NCBI GenBank assembly: GCA_003614735.1
Contig: KZ992432.1
Location: 1-64,000 of the forward strand
Length of the DNA stretch: 64,000 nt
Reading direction: 5' to 3'
Origin: Thamnocephalis sphaerospora
Taxonomy: Eukaryota > Zoopagomycota > Zoopagomycetes > Zoopagales > Sigmoideomycetaceae
Notes under the pieces: generated by a model
Seen by the model: the letters and a program-made list of their open reading frames with translations, nothing else
Database searches by the model: none
Told to the model about the DNA's origin: nothing
Shown here: positions 1 to 10,672 of the stretch, in pieces
Numbering within the stretch: the stretch's first letter is position 1
Layout: each line of letters opens with the position of its first letter
Translations under genes and position numbers: made by a program

Positions 1-1176
1 TTCAGGGCCGGCCCAACAACTACTACCAGCTCCAAAGCGGCGCAGCTGTTTCAGCGTTACGCGTTCACCTGGATAATGTATCCATAACGATAGTCGGCTG
101 TTAGCAAAAGCCTCTGATACTTCTACTTTTCTAGCCACGCACCATTATTGACGCTGTAGCGCAGGCCGTGGATAACCGGAAGCTGCAGCGGAGAAATCCA
201 CATCTGCTGGCGGACTGTGTGTCATGCGATGCACAGTCGTCAGAATTGGCGCTAAACGTTTAGTGGTCGACAGCGACGACAGCCCACGCATTCGTGCTTA
301 CCTTCCGCCGGAATCATGTCCATCTCTATGGCATAGCAAGCGTGTGAGTGGACGCAATAACACAACAATAAAGTCTAGCGTAGCAAGCACCCACGTTTGT
401 CCACCATGCTGAGACACTTGGCAACAAATGGCGGCACCTTGGACTGCGCCACGCGAGCCTGCTCCTCAATCGGCACGCCAAAGATTTGATCTGCACACAA
501 AAGCAGCAGCAGCAGTGTTAGCACCAAGTCTGCGTGTATCACTGACTTGCGTAGTACATGACCACCCACCTGTGGCTGGGCTGTGGTAAAAATTCTCGTA
601 GAGCACAGGCCGCGGGCAGAACGGACCGGTGCGGTACTGCTCGACAAAGTACTGCTTCTCAAACTGCTTGATGGTCTGGTCAAGCTCTTCCATGCCACCG
701 CGCACGCGCTTGCGGTGGTCCTCGGTAAAGCGTGACAGCGGGTGCAGCACCATCTCGGAAATGTTGTTGCCCAGCTGCTGATGGCAACGACCCAGCTGCT
801 CGCTCTCAGTCTTGACGCTCTCAAAGGTGCGACGCAGCGAGGCGCCATCGTCACGGTCAAAGCCCTTGGCGTTCATTTTGAGCGTGCTAAGCTCGGAAAG
901 TTTGCTCGAGTACAGCTCTTCAATGGAAACACGCTGCCGCAGAAACTGCAGGATTTCGTCACACTCTACGCAGCCCTGCTGCATCTTCTCGTACATGACA
1001 TTCAAGCCAGTGCGGTAGTCGTAGACGGGAGTTCCATCGGCAGCGTCGGCGTCTCCAGAAGACCAAAAGTTGTCCTCAAACTGCAGCGATGCAGCGCTCG
1101 GCCGGGACATGAGCGAGTTGATGGTCCCGGGTGTCCCGGGCGTGCGCGGCACATCGGCCAAGACGGCGGCGGCCAT
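1..1176 (-). CDS. F-BAR (FCH) domain protein, probably a Rgd2/Rga7-type RhoGAP; 3' part missing
   Basis: The gene starts at the ATG 1174-1176 and runs off the left edge, so only the N-terminal part is present. Exon 1 (570-1176) encodes a typical FCH/F-BAR start: after FEDNFWS comes YRTGLNVMYEKMQQGC, then a helical heptad-rich stretch. F-BAR proteins bend membranes and guide actin at septa and polarity sites. Following exons 395-490, 302-325 (only 24 bases), 143-214 and possibly 69-97 join in phase through GTGGGT, GTAAGC and GTGCGT donors. They give IFGVPIEEQ...VPPFVAKCL, which resembles the start of fungal F-BAR RhoGAPs, then a WISPLQLPVIHGLR stretch like the region before the DEP/GAP part. 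The catalytic GAP core is outside the window, so the RhoGAP label is inferred. The FCH assignment is firm; the exons below about base 215 are tentative. Confidence 0.72.
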
Positions 1177-1812
1177 AGGGTATACAGAGGCCGAAATCAG
1201 CAAGAACGGCTACGGGTGGACTCCGCAATCCGAAGGCGGAGGCTGGCGGCCAGACCAACGGACAGTTCAGCGGCCGGCGGTGCTGAGCCTACGGCTGCAA
1301 CGTGATCAGGTGTCGAACACTGCCGCTACACTAGCAGTCGAGAGCAGTGGGCGCGCGTGCGCGTGCTATAGAATAGGTGGCGCTGGGTGGAATGCACAGG
1401 TTGGTGGACAGGGAAGATACAGGAAACGGCCGCAGACGTGAAAACTAAAACGACGGCAGGCCAGTAGAGGGAATAAAGAGCACAGGTAAGCAGACGCGAG
1501 CGTGCGTGGTGCTAGCAAGCCAGCGGGATGAGAGCAAGAGAAGAAAGAAGCGCCGGCCGTGTAAGTCTGTTCGCAGCGTATTCTGCCAATGTGGTGATTG
1601 GTGCGTCCTTTTCTGGCAACCTAGTAGACGCAAGGGGCCTCCCATCCAGCCCAGCCAATGGCGCAGACGCACTGTCACAATTAATAAAGGCTACTTACAG
1701 CCACCGGCATCACTGGAAGCATGGTTTACACGATGGGAACGAATAGGTACAGGAAACGATCGCAGACAGTCCAGCCGGCTTGCTGCTGCGGCCCAGCAGG
1801 CGGCGAACATGC

Positions 1813-4800
1813 TTAGTCTATGACGATCACGTCCAGTGCAATGGACGACGAGCTGGCACTGGATGCATTCATACCCGTCATTGCTGCCGATCGCCTTGAC
1901 TTTCTCTGCGTAGTTGCCTCGTTTCCTTTACCAGCTGCTGGTGTACCATGTTCTTCTTCGTCGCTATCATCATCCAGTGCAATCACGCTGCTTGCTGTAC
2001 GCTTCCGTTTGCCACTACCTGCTACGTTTATCACGGTGGCGTCAGTGTGTACAGTCGCTGAGCTACCATCGGGTCGGATAATGCATCGGTCTACGTCGGC
2101 GTGCAAACGCAGCCATTCGAGAAAATTGCGATCCAGGCGCAGTTCCTGTTCGGCAAAGGTATACGGCTTACGTCAGTACCCGCGCCAGCTTCAGTGCCCC
2201 GCGCGTAATACTTGCACTGAAAGGCAACGGTTTGTTACAGATGACACAGCAGCACCTCTGGCGATGCAGGTTGAATGTGATAAACGACTGATAGCGCAGC
2301 ACATGTACATCAGCATGTCTATCAGCATGAACCAGAAACTGCTTAGATCCGTGTGCCATATCACTTACAGACAAGTCAAAGCATTGGCGATGTCGACAGT
2401 GCAACCCCCGTGCCGGCCGAGTGATGCGAATCAGCGCGAGCGGGCACAAAAATGAAACAGTCTCGTCGCACATGGATAGGTCGCCGGCAGGCTGATGCTC
2501 TGCATTGCAGCGACAGTGGTGCTTATCGTGAGATATCAACGCGCACAGTGGTTCTCCATACCACACTTACCGGCTGGTGCGCGCGAACCCGCCGGCCCTG
2601 TCCGGGGCGCCATAGTGTCGAAAAGTTGGTCCAGCTTTGCCTGGTCCATGGCGGCATACGACTCGAGAGGGATGCGTGTCGGCCATCTCACTTCGCGCAG
2701 CGTCGACCGGTACACATCACACACTGCCTGCACTGTAAAGTAAGCGGTGGCCTCAAATCCTGCACAAACACGCATACCCATCTACCTGTGCTGGTGTCTG
2801 CATATGCTTGTACACCAGACATGGCGTGCAGCGCTGTAACATATGGCGCGGGCCATGGAGTATTACCACCACTGGTAGAACGTTAGACGGCCTCGACATG
2901 TCTCCAGCAAGCCGTCGATAAAGACCGGGCATGTCTAAAAACGGGCCAATATCGAGATACTCGTCCAAACTATTGATGATGCTCTACATGGCTGCAGATG
3001 AGTGCTTGCTCGGTCGCGCACACGCTCCACTTTTACCGATACGTCGCCCTACTGCAGCCTACCTGGTTAAACACAAAATTCATCCCGTTGACGCTCACGC
3101 TAATGTTATATGCAAATGTCCGTGCCGAGACCAGGGTCCGTTTGGTGCAAGAGTACAAACAGAGAAGCAGCGAGTCTCGCTGCCCAGACAACGTTGGGTT
3201 TTGTGACCATATAGGCGTACCATCCGGGCTATTCAGCGCTGACCGCAGTTGTTCTAGTGACACAGAAAAGCAGACTCGGAAAATGCGTGGCCCTATTGCG
3301 CCATGGTGGTGTTGTCCTAAAAGATTTGCCGCATAGACAGGCTGCAAATAGGTGCCCTGCGGCACGTTCACTGGCATGCGAAGCCTGGTCATGTCCGCAT
3401 CGCCTGGCCATTGACTGCCCGGGATTAAGCTAACAGGGTCACATGCGCATGCATGGACATGGTTTTTGCAGGTGCGCTGGCCATCAGCATAGCTGATTGC
3501 CATTTCTCAGCCACCAAACGACCAAATCACTACATACCTATCCTTTGTGAATGTCGGCACCGATAGACCCAACGTTCTGCCGATTCCGTGCACCAGGGCA
3601 TCCTTGGGCTTCAGCCCTGGCATGGATGCTTGGTACACCCGTCGAGTAACTAGGAGCTTGCGTATTTGCTCCAACTCCTTGCGCGAGAGTGAACACAGGT
3701 TGAGCTTTGCCTAATCCGCCGTAAGATGATGATCAGCTGCAGGAATCGTGATCAGCACAGCAGTTTGCACGCTCACCGCAAGCACCGACTCTATCATGTC
3801 ACGACGCAATTTGCCACGCTGGCACAACACTTCAATATCCAGCTGCGATAGCCTGTAATGTGATGCCGACGGCGGCCGCGAATTCAAAGTGTCTGCCTGC
3901 AATGTACTTGCACTAGCTCCATTTGCAGGGGCAGGTGTTGCATGAACGCGTGGCGGCACTGCTGGTGCCACCAAGGTGCTAAGTGCTACAGGCCGGGCAG
4001 GCGGTCCTGCATGCTGGTCACGTTGAACGGCAGCTGTGCGGCTATGCACAGCGGGAGTCGGTGCTGCTACGTTTTGCCCAAATGTTGTCCTAGCTGTATT
4101 CCGTGTGGCTCCCGCCGTGGATGTTGAGGCAGGATTGCGTGTAGGTGGCGCCCGTTGCGGCACCTGCGTAAGAGTTGGCCTTACTGCTGGTGGTGTATTC
4201 ACCGCTGAAGCACTACTTAATGTAGCGCTTGATGCAGCAACTGTCGTCGGTACTGGCAAATTGGTTGCAGAAGATGCTGCAATACGAAGGGCCTGCACCA
4301 GACGCGCAGTTCTATCGCAGAATGTATCACTCGCAGTGTTGGACACGCTGGTTGGGCGCGCATCGACTCCGCGAGGTGTGTGTTGTGTGGCAGCTGGCAA
4401 TTCAGAACTAGCCAAAGGTGCTGCATTGGTGACAGATAAAACAGCTTGCGCTGACGCTGAACGTCGCATCCTGGGAGCTATACGATAAGACGCAATAAAA
4501 GCAGGTGTAAGTGCTCAATACCGGCTCGACATTACTTGACTACCATGCCTACCTGAGGCTTGCTGCGATATCCGTGCATTGGGTGTTCTATTTCCTCGGC
4601 CCGTAGCCGAGTTTTCCGCATTGGTGGCGTTCTGCGTCTCTGCAGAAAAGGACGAATTTAAATCAAGTAAAGGTGCCGGCTGTGTGGTAGCTGGCCGTCG
4701 ACTGGTTGCGACCGCCTGTAGCACATCCACACTGCCGCTGGTGTGCACAGTTATGCCGCTTTGGGCAGTCTCCAGCAATAGACGGCGCGTAGATGCTATT

Positions 4801-5387
4801 TGTCCCGTCTGCTCCGGTGTAGAAGGCATTTGCGGGGAAGATGGCACTGCCACTGCCATCGCCCATGCTTGCACTCGGCTTCTAGACGAATATTGCGACA
4901 CAGTGGGCACATCCGCCTCCACCTCCTCAGTAACCGATGCCACGTTTGGCGTAGTGGACATTGATATGCCTAGCAGCTCAATTTCGCTTCTTCTCTTTCG
5001 AGTCGATCTTGTTCCTGCTGCCGGTGCCCTTGGTTCCGACACGCTTGGTGAGACAAGTGCGGCGTTTGTCGCTCGCGTTCTCGTACGCGTTACTATCGCC
5101 GCTTCCACCGACGTTGCCTCACTCGCCCCTTCTTCTGTTGCTAATACCGTTGCCTCCGCTGCTGCTGCTGCTGCTGCTGCTGCGCGAGTTATCCTTCGCG
5201 TTGGTGTAGACAGTGCTATACGCTTTGGGGCAGACACCACAGGCGAATTTGTTGGTGTGGCATGACAAACTGCCGCTGCTGCATTGGCAGCTGCCGTGGT
5301 ACTGGCCCGCGTCGCCCTGCGAGTCACTAGCACAACCGCAGGCGCTGTGGTTGGATTCGCCGGAGCTGTACGTGGCGTCGTCGTCAT
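1813..5387 (-). CDS. SIZ1: Siz/PIAS-family SUMO E3 ligase (SP-RING)
   Basis: SUMO E3 ligases of this family help Ubc9 move SUMO onto nuclear proteins. Exon 1 (4553-5387) is an Ala/Thr/Ser/Arg-rich, low-complexity N-terminus. Exons 3777-4477 and 3538-3710 follow in phase, with a helical SAP-like stretch around LSRKELEQIRKLL. Exon 3063-3492 looks like a PINIT domain (RVCFSVSLEQLRSAL, then YNISVSVNG). The SP-RING lies in exons 2369-2461 (FLCPLALIRI...HCRHRQCFDLS) and 2216-2287 (RCCCVICNKPLPF), with the expected Cys/His spacing. The final exon (1813-2145) carries KRKRT, then VIALDDDSDEEE, a SUMO-interacting motif with an acidic flank, and ends in DVIVID. Exons between 2462 and 3062 could not be joined confidently. 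The last intron appears to be GC-AG. The family call rests mainly on the SP-RING. Confidence 0.8.
2146..2215 (-). other. Probable GC-AG intron in the SUMO ligase
   Basis: On the minus strand the exon ends CCTTTCAGT and the intron begins GCAAGT, the usual donor of GC-AG introns. It ends GAACAG, 70 bases later, and contains TACTGAC as a possible branch site. This join keeps the SP-RING (CNKPLPFS) in frame with ELRLDRNFLEWL in the last exon. The nearby GT donor (GTGCAA) would put the rest of the protein out of frame. Confidence 0.6.
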
Positions 5388-5555
5388 GGTGCTCTGGACG
5401 TGACGCCGGCCCGCTCTGCCGCCCAAAAGTAAAAAAAAAGTAGTGTACCGGGCTGCTTGTAAAATGAAAGACACTGGGCATTTGGTAAACAAACCAGACC
5501 TCGGCACATATCAATAGGACAATACAAACGCTGGTTTATCAGTCGCCCAGTCAGA

Positions 5556-6553
5556 CTACGATGATGTGGACGCAGCCGCATCATCGTCGCTATCACTATC
5601 ATCGCTGTAGGCGACCAGTCCTGCTAGCGCTGGCTTGATCGTCTCGCTCACCGGCTTTCTGGCCATTATGCTACCAGCATCGTTCGTGGTACGCGTTGAT
5701 GATGTCGCAGTCGATGCCGACGTTGTATCCTTACTTGTTCGCCGGACCTTGGCGGCCTTTTCGTCATCTGCTGCCGGCTCGGCTGCTTTGCTACCATCGG
5801 CAGCACTGCTGTCGGCCGGTCGTTTCCGTCTTGTAACTACCATTTGCCCGAGAAGCGTGCGCTGTCGATCATTCTTTACGTTCTTCCTGGCTGCAGCTGC
5901 TGCCGGCGGTAGCAAAGTGCGCGTCACCAGACCACTGGGCTCTGGCAAGGCCAGCGGTGGCGGCTCGGCCACATTAACCTCTGCTTGAGCACTAACCAGT
6001 TTCACGATCAGAGGCCAGCATTGTCAGTGTCGCCAAGACTCGGTATGACGTGCATAAAAGGCTGCGGCTTACCGTCGAAACGCATCCAGCGCCACATTCT
6101 CTTCAGCGCGCTTTGTTCGCTCTTGGGTTGCCTCCTCCGAATGCAGCGCTTCCAAAAAGTCAATCTCATCGTCGTCCAGTCGATGCACTAGGTTGGCTAT
6201 CTCGCAGCCAACGCGCGTGTTTTAGCGGACATGTCGAGCAGCAAGCCGTGTGCCTCGCAGCGCGTACCAAGCCGTGTAGCCTCTTGAAATGCATCCTCCT
6301 TTTTCTGCTTCTGCTCCTGGAGCTTCTCGTAGAGCGAGCGTGGATCGTACGGCACCTCCTCCTCTGGTGGCGGACCTGTGGCGGCCAGCGCGTAAACAGG
6401 TCAATGCATCGCTACCAGTCCGCCAGACGGTGGAATCGTACCGGCATCTGCATTCGCATGTGCCCGGCGCCATTCCTCTTCGCGCGTCCGGCGCTGCTCG
6501 TCTATGGTGTCCTGCGAGATAAAGTCGCGCTGAATCGATAGACGCTCCTCCAT
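5556..6553 (-). CDS. FAM192A / PSME3IP1 (NIP30)-like nuclear protein
   Basis: Four exons (6442-6553, 6268-6375, 6073-6196, 5556-5991) join in phase to 259 residues. The N-terminal half shows the hallmarks of the FAM192A/NIP30 family: FISQDTIDEQRRTREEEW, then YDPRSLYEKLQEQKQKKEDA, then LDDDEIDFLEAL. In animals this protein binds the PA28-gamma proteasome activator; the yeast relative Fyv6 works in late splicing. The C-terminal half is basic and low complexity, ending in an acidic Ser/Asp stretch (YSDDSDSDDDAAAS), typical of nuclear proteins. The gene lies head to tail with the SUMO ligase (168 bases between the coding regions) and is divergent from the PEX11-like gene. The family call is good; whether it acts in splicing or with a proteasome activator here is unknown. 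Confidence 0.8.
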
Positions 6554-7293
6554 GACGGTGTGAAAAGACAATGGCCGCCATGGCAGCGACGGTGTGTTGT
6601 CGTCTGCTATGGTGAGCCGACTCTACTCGAGTCGATCCACAGACGGACCGATCATTTGTTCAGAACGCCAAGCACGGCGATATCCGTTTACAGTGGTGTG
6701 TGCCCGTATCAACCGATGCCGTTGCCATACACATGGCAGGCCCACTAGCGATGCTAGCGAGTGCGTTACTTGTCGCCATGCGCGCCTGAAACAGCATCGT
6801 CTGCGCAAAACCTGCCCATGGCCGGATTCCCAATGCGTATGGTCGGTGGACTGCCAGGCACCCCAGCACGCTGCGGCCATCCGCTCTCTCACGCGCGCGT
6901 CTGGTCAAAAATAGACCAGCTTGGGGAGAAAAACGGCGTACACCGGCGCCACTGGGGGCGGGGTCTATTTTGCAGCATGTGCTCCGACCTGGCATGCCAC
7001 AGCCGTTTAATCCTAGAACTGGTCTGCTCACCTCTGTTTGTCGTGCCGCTGTAATCCCTGGTGCTGGCGGCCTTTGTCCGGCTTGGCCGAACTTGTCCGT
7101 GTCCTGCCGTATCTCCAAGTGCGCGCCACCCCTTTGCCTGTCGTCTCTGCACGCATCTCTTTTCTCCTTGCCGCTCTTCGCATTAATACATAGTCGAGGG
7201 CGCTTCGTACTACGCGCAAGTTTCCGACTGCATTGCATTCATCCCGCCCGATTCCGCCGCCTTTTGTTTGTTTGCACTGACCGCATCACCAGA
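6554..7293. other. Divergent intergenic region, FAM192A-like / PEX11-like
   Basis: About 740 bases between two start codons on opposite strands. It presumably holds both promoters and leaders. The frame of the plus-strand PEX11-like gene stays open upstream to about 6970, but this part has no family resemblance. No RNA gene or repeat was seen. Confidence 0.5.
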
Positions 7294-8433
7294 ATGGAGG
7301 CGCCACTACAACACTCGCACAGTCTTCCGACGTGGTCTCCGCCTTCGCCGACTGCCTCGCCGAGCGAAGATAGGTCGGCCACCGCCCTTGCAACTCGTGC
7401 TCGCCTGTCGTGTGACGATATCGGCAGTCTGTCGCCAGTTACACTGGTTGCAGACGACGATAACGACAGCGACGCCCATGGTGGTCTGGGAGTAGAGTCA
7501 CCTATTCCCAGCGACGTATGCTCGGCCCCAGTCAGTAAGGTGTCGGTGCCCAGTGCGACAGCTGCACCGGTCACATCGGCCAAGACCCAGCGATCCTGGG
7601 CCGTGCTGTATCTGTGCTTTGTCCGACAGACGGACGGGCGCGATAAGGCCATGAAGCTAGTGCAGTACTCGCTCAAGGTGCTGCTCTGGCTTGCGCTGCA
7701 TCGGCCGCGCGATGCACGTTTGCGCAAGCGGCTGTCGGCGCTTGTAAGCGCATTCAGCTCCACGCGAAAGATGATCCGCCTCACCCATTGGGTCGAGCCG
7801 CTCAAGAACCTGGTCGAGTGGTCGGCCAGTGTGCCGCCGTTGCCAGCGTCGGCAAAGGATGGCAAGCCTACCGAGATGACGGCGAGCGACGTCCTACGCC
7901 AAGAACGTGCTACCTCCACGGCCATGCTTCTCTGGCTGGCGGAGGGCGTGCCGATCACGCTTGGCGTGCTAAACGACTTTTTCGACGACGTGTACTGCTT
8001 GTGCCGCATCAAGTGCCTGCCCAAGCGCTTCGAGCATGTTTCGGAGCGCTGGTCGCTGTGGTGCTGGTACATTGGTCTCTGGATCGATCTGCACAGCAAC
8101 CTGATGGACCAGCTGCGGATACGAGCGCAGATTCGAAAGCAGACACGCCTCCTTACACACGCAACAACCAAGCAGAGCCAGACTGCTACCCTAACGTGGC
8201 AGATGTCTGATGATGCAGCACAGTGCCAGGAGGAGATAGATGCAAAGCTGGCTACACTGCGTGAAAAGGAGTACTGGCTGCGCGTAAGCGGCGGCAAACT
8301 GCTGGGCGATTTTGCTTTTTGCACCTATGACTTATTCAACTGGAGCTTTTCGGATGGCTGGCCTGCAATGACAGGCCTTGCATCGGGCGTGCTCAGCTCG
8401 CACAAGCTCTGGGTCAAGACGGTCAGCAGCTAG
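7294..8433 (+). CDS. Peroxisomal membrane protein PEX11-like
   Basis: A single-exon gene of 379 residues. After a low-complexity Ser/Pro/Asp-rich N-terminus of about 105 residues comes a PEX11 core: RDKAMKLVQYSLKVLLWLAL, then RLSALVSAFSSTRKMIRL, matching the amphipathic region by which PEX11 proteins tubulate peroxisomes before division. Further on are RFEHVSERWSLWCWYIGL and a charged helical segment, then a hydrophobic Trp/Phe-rich C-terminal part. The 379 residues are longer than yeast Pex11 (about 236) and closer to the PEX11C class of filamentous fungi. The first ATG after the upstream leader (7294) was taken as start. The longer open frame back to 6970 is probably leader. Confidence 0.8.
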   Translation: MEAPLQHSHSLPTWSPPSPTASPSEDRSATALATRARLSCDDIGSLSPVTLVADDDNDSDAHGGLGVESPIPSDVCSAPVSKVSVPSATAAPVTSAKTQRSWAVLYLCFVRQTDGRDKAMKLVQYSLKVLLWLALHRPRDARLRKRLSALVSAFSSTRKMIRLTHWVEPLKNLVEWSASVPPLPASAKDGKPTEMTASDVLRQERATSTAMLLWLAEGVPITLGVLNDFFDDVYCLCRIKCLPKRFEHVSERWSLWCWYIGLWIDLHSNLMDQLRIRAQIRKQTRLLTHATTKQSQTATLTWQMSDDAAQCQEEIDAKLATLREKEYWLRVSGGKLLGDFAFCTYDLFNWSFSDGWPAMTGLASGVLSSHKLWVKTVSS

Positions 8434-8686
8434 ACAGCTGGCCGCCGGTCGATCCAGTGCTGACGAGTATACGCCCAGCATCCTGGGGGCTGTCGCAGTT
8501 TATCCGATACATTAATAGACCATTGTTGTGATTGCGTATCTCCGCTGATCGTTTCTCTCACCTCTACAGCCGCCACACTAGCCAATCTTGACTGCGTATT
8601 GGTTATTGTGGACGCAATTCGTTTTCTGGTCTTTACCTCAGTGTCTGTTTGTGCGTTATTGCAGCAGTGTATTCGTCTGTCTAGAC

Positions 8687-9775
8687 ATGAGTGTGCCCGA
8701 AGTAGCGATGGCCGACGTTGCGGCGGTGTCTAGCATAGATGACATTCTCAGCAGCATCAACGCAGTCATGCTGAAGCCACTGGACGAGAGCAGTGCCTAC
8801 CAAACCATGCTGGCGGGCGGCTATGCAAGCGAAAGTATAGATCAGCTTATCGCTCTCACCGCTGCGATATCGCCGGTAGCGCCCATACAGCGCCAAAGAC
8901 CATGCCAAAGCCTTATGGCACTTCAGACACTTGGTGTACCTATTGATGCCACGGAGCTGACGGAAATTGTTACCGACATAGAGCTGACAGAAGCGCCAAG
9001 CACTCATTATTCGTATTCGGCCGCGCTTGCCAACATGCTCTGCCATCGCCTGAAGCAATCTTACGCGCCCGTCTACTCGCACCAACTTATAGATGAGAAC
9101 GATGGCCAGGCAGCGGGTAAAACGCCCGAACATTTGCCGCTGACAGAGCTGTCTTCAGCGCGCTACCGCACCACACTAAACATTGGCCGCCTCCAGTTTG
9201 AATGGAACCCCTCTCAGCTCAGTCGTACTGCGAAGGAAAACGGCCTCGACCCTCTGTACTGGGGCCGCGAACATTGTGCGCGCCAAGCGTACATGCTACT
9301 TTCGCCAATGCCAGCCGATAAAATGTGTCAGGTCATTTACTCGGAAGGATACTCGACAGGCGCCAGCGAGAACGCGACCATGACAGCGACAGACAGTCAG
9401 AATGCAGCTGGGCTAGCGGGCGTAGCAAGTGCACATCATGGCACCTGGAGCGGCGAGGAGCAGCTCGTCAGCGTGTTTGACCGACTGGTACAGGTTCACG
9501 CCAAACTGGACCCGTCTATGGCATACGAACCTATCCAGATGCTTCAAGAGCTGGCCAGAAGAGCGCAGGTCAAAATCGAATTTATATTTGACCGAGATAG
9601 CCAGATGCGGTTTATTGGCATCTTACGATTAAGCGATATGACATACAGCGGAGCAGTACATGGCGCTGTACCGCCGCTGGAAGTACGGGCAGAAAGCGGG
9701 CATCAAAGGAAACAGGATGCAAAGCGCATTGTCGCCGAGTTTTTGCTTGAAAAGATGGCGCAGGGCGCGCTCTAA
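8687..9775 (+). CDS. Protein with a C-terminal double-stranded RNA-binding domain
   Basis: A single-exon gene of 362 residues. The last 75 residues fit a dsRBD: PIQMLQELARRAQVKIEF, a beta segment RFIGILRLSDMTYSG, then GHQRKQDAKRIVAEFLLEKM, which has the Lys-x-x-Ala-Lys helix that contacts RNA. The first 280 residues are not recognised: they contain helical segments, no RNase III, helicase or deaminase motif, and a low-complexity Thr/Ala/Gly stretch around residues 225-250. Mitochondrial ribosomal protein L44/L3 types also end in a dsRBD, but their RNase III-like core is not evident here. AATAAA begins about six bases after the stop codon and may be the poly(A) signal. Confidence 0.68.
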   Translation: MSVPEVAMADVAAVSSIDDILSSINAVMLKPLDESSAYQTMLAGGYASESIDQLIALTAAISPVAPIQRQRPCQSLMALQTLGVPIDATELTEIVTDIELTEAPSTHYSYSAALANMLCHRLKQSYAPVYSHQLIDENDGQAAGKTPEHLPLTELSSARYRTTLNIGRLQFEWNPSQLSRTAKENGLDPLYWGREHCARQAYMLLSPMPADKMCQVIYSEGYSTGASENATMTATDSQNAAGLAGVASAHHGTWSGEEQLVSVFDRLVQVHAKLDPSMAYEPIQMLQELARRAQVKIEFIFDRDSQMRFIGILRLSDMTYSGAVHGAVPPLEVRAESGHQRKQDAKRIVAEFLLEKMAQGAL

Positions 9776-10672
9776 AGACAATAAAGATGCCGTGAATATC
9801 TGCGATAAATCAATGCACCGATGGTCTCTCAAACATCATGTTAAACAAAACAAGGCACTTGTCCGTGAGTACCATGCGCGCGCCATCTTCGCCAAAAGTG
9901 CGGCGGCAAATGGGCGCTTTCCTAAACTACCGCCGCTTACAGTTGCCTCTTGCTCAAGCACCACGGATATTTCGAGCCATCACGCTGTATTTGCTCTGAT
10001 GGCCTAGGTGCTTCTCTGTACTGACTGTCCATTGTTCTAGCTTTCCGGTGGCCCGTGTTGGTCCGAAAAGGACGGTGCAGCCTGCGATATTGGTTAAATA
10101 GACCAAAGGACACGTGCATGCGTTATGTCGGACCTGCGCCCGACAATGTTGCGGATACCAGTCTCTTGCATGTGGCATATGGCAATGCCCGTGGTGTGCC
10201 GACGAGTACTCACGGTTCCGTGATCCCCTCTCATGCAAGCTCACCGAGGCCGTACACACACTAACCGCCTGTGCGAATGCCCGTTGGTGGTTGAGCAGTG
10301 ATTCTCCAGGCGTTTGTGCTCGATGTCAAACACGTGCACAGACAGGCACAACACTTTCTAAACAGCGCAATAGTCAGTGCTCACTATCTTAAAGAGGATA
10401 TACCATGCAGCCCTATCGTCCTCTTTGCAACTGCCAGGCACGATGGTGCACGTGCAGCGCAGTATCCGGTGAAAGGGAGATGTGTAAGTTTGCATGTGGC
10501 ATTGGTGCTAAAATGGCTATTGACGCTGCCACATACGTTGGTACCATGTGGCGTCTTCTAGCACCGAGTCTGATAGCGCAGCTTTGCCATGGCGATAAAT
10601 AGCCGACCTAGCGCAGCACCGCCCGGTGGTTATCATGCATCTGTTTGTTTGCCACGAGTTTCAATTACAACC
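9776..10672. other. Intergenic region
   Basis: About 0.9 kb between two plus-strand genes. Only short open frames occur, with no motif and no start context that stands out. I see no RNA gene, repeat or mobile sequence. Confidence 0.5.
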
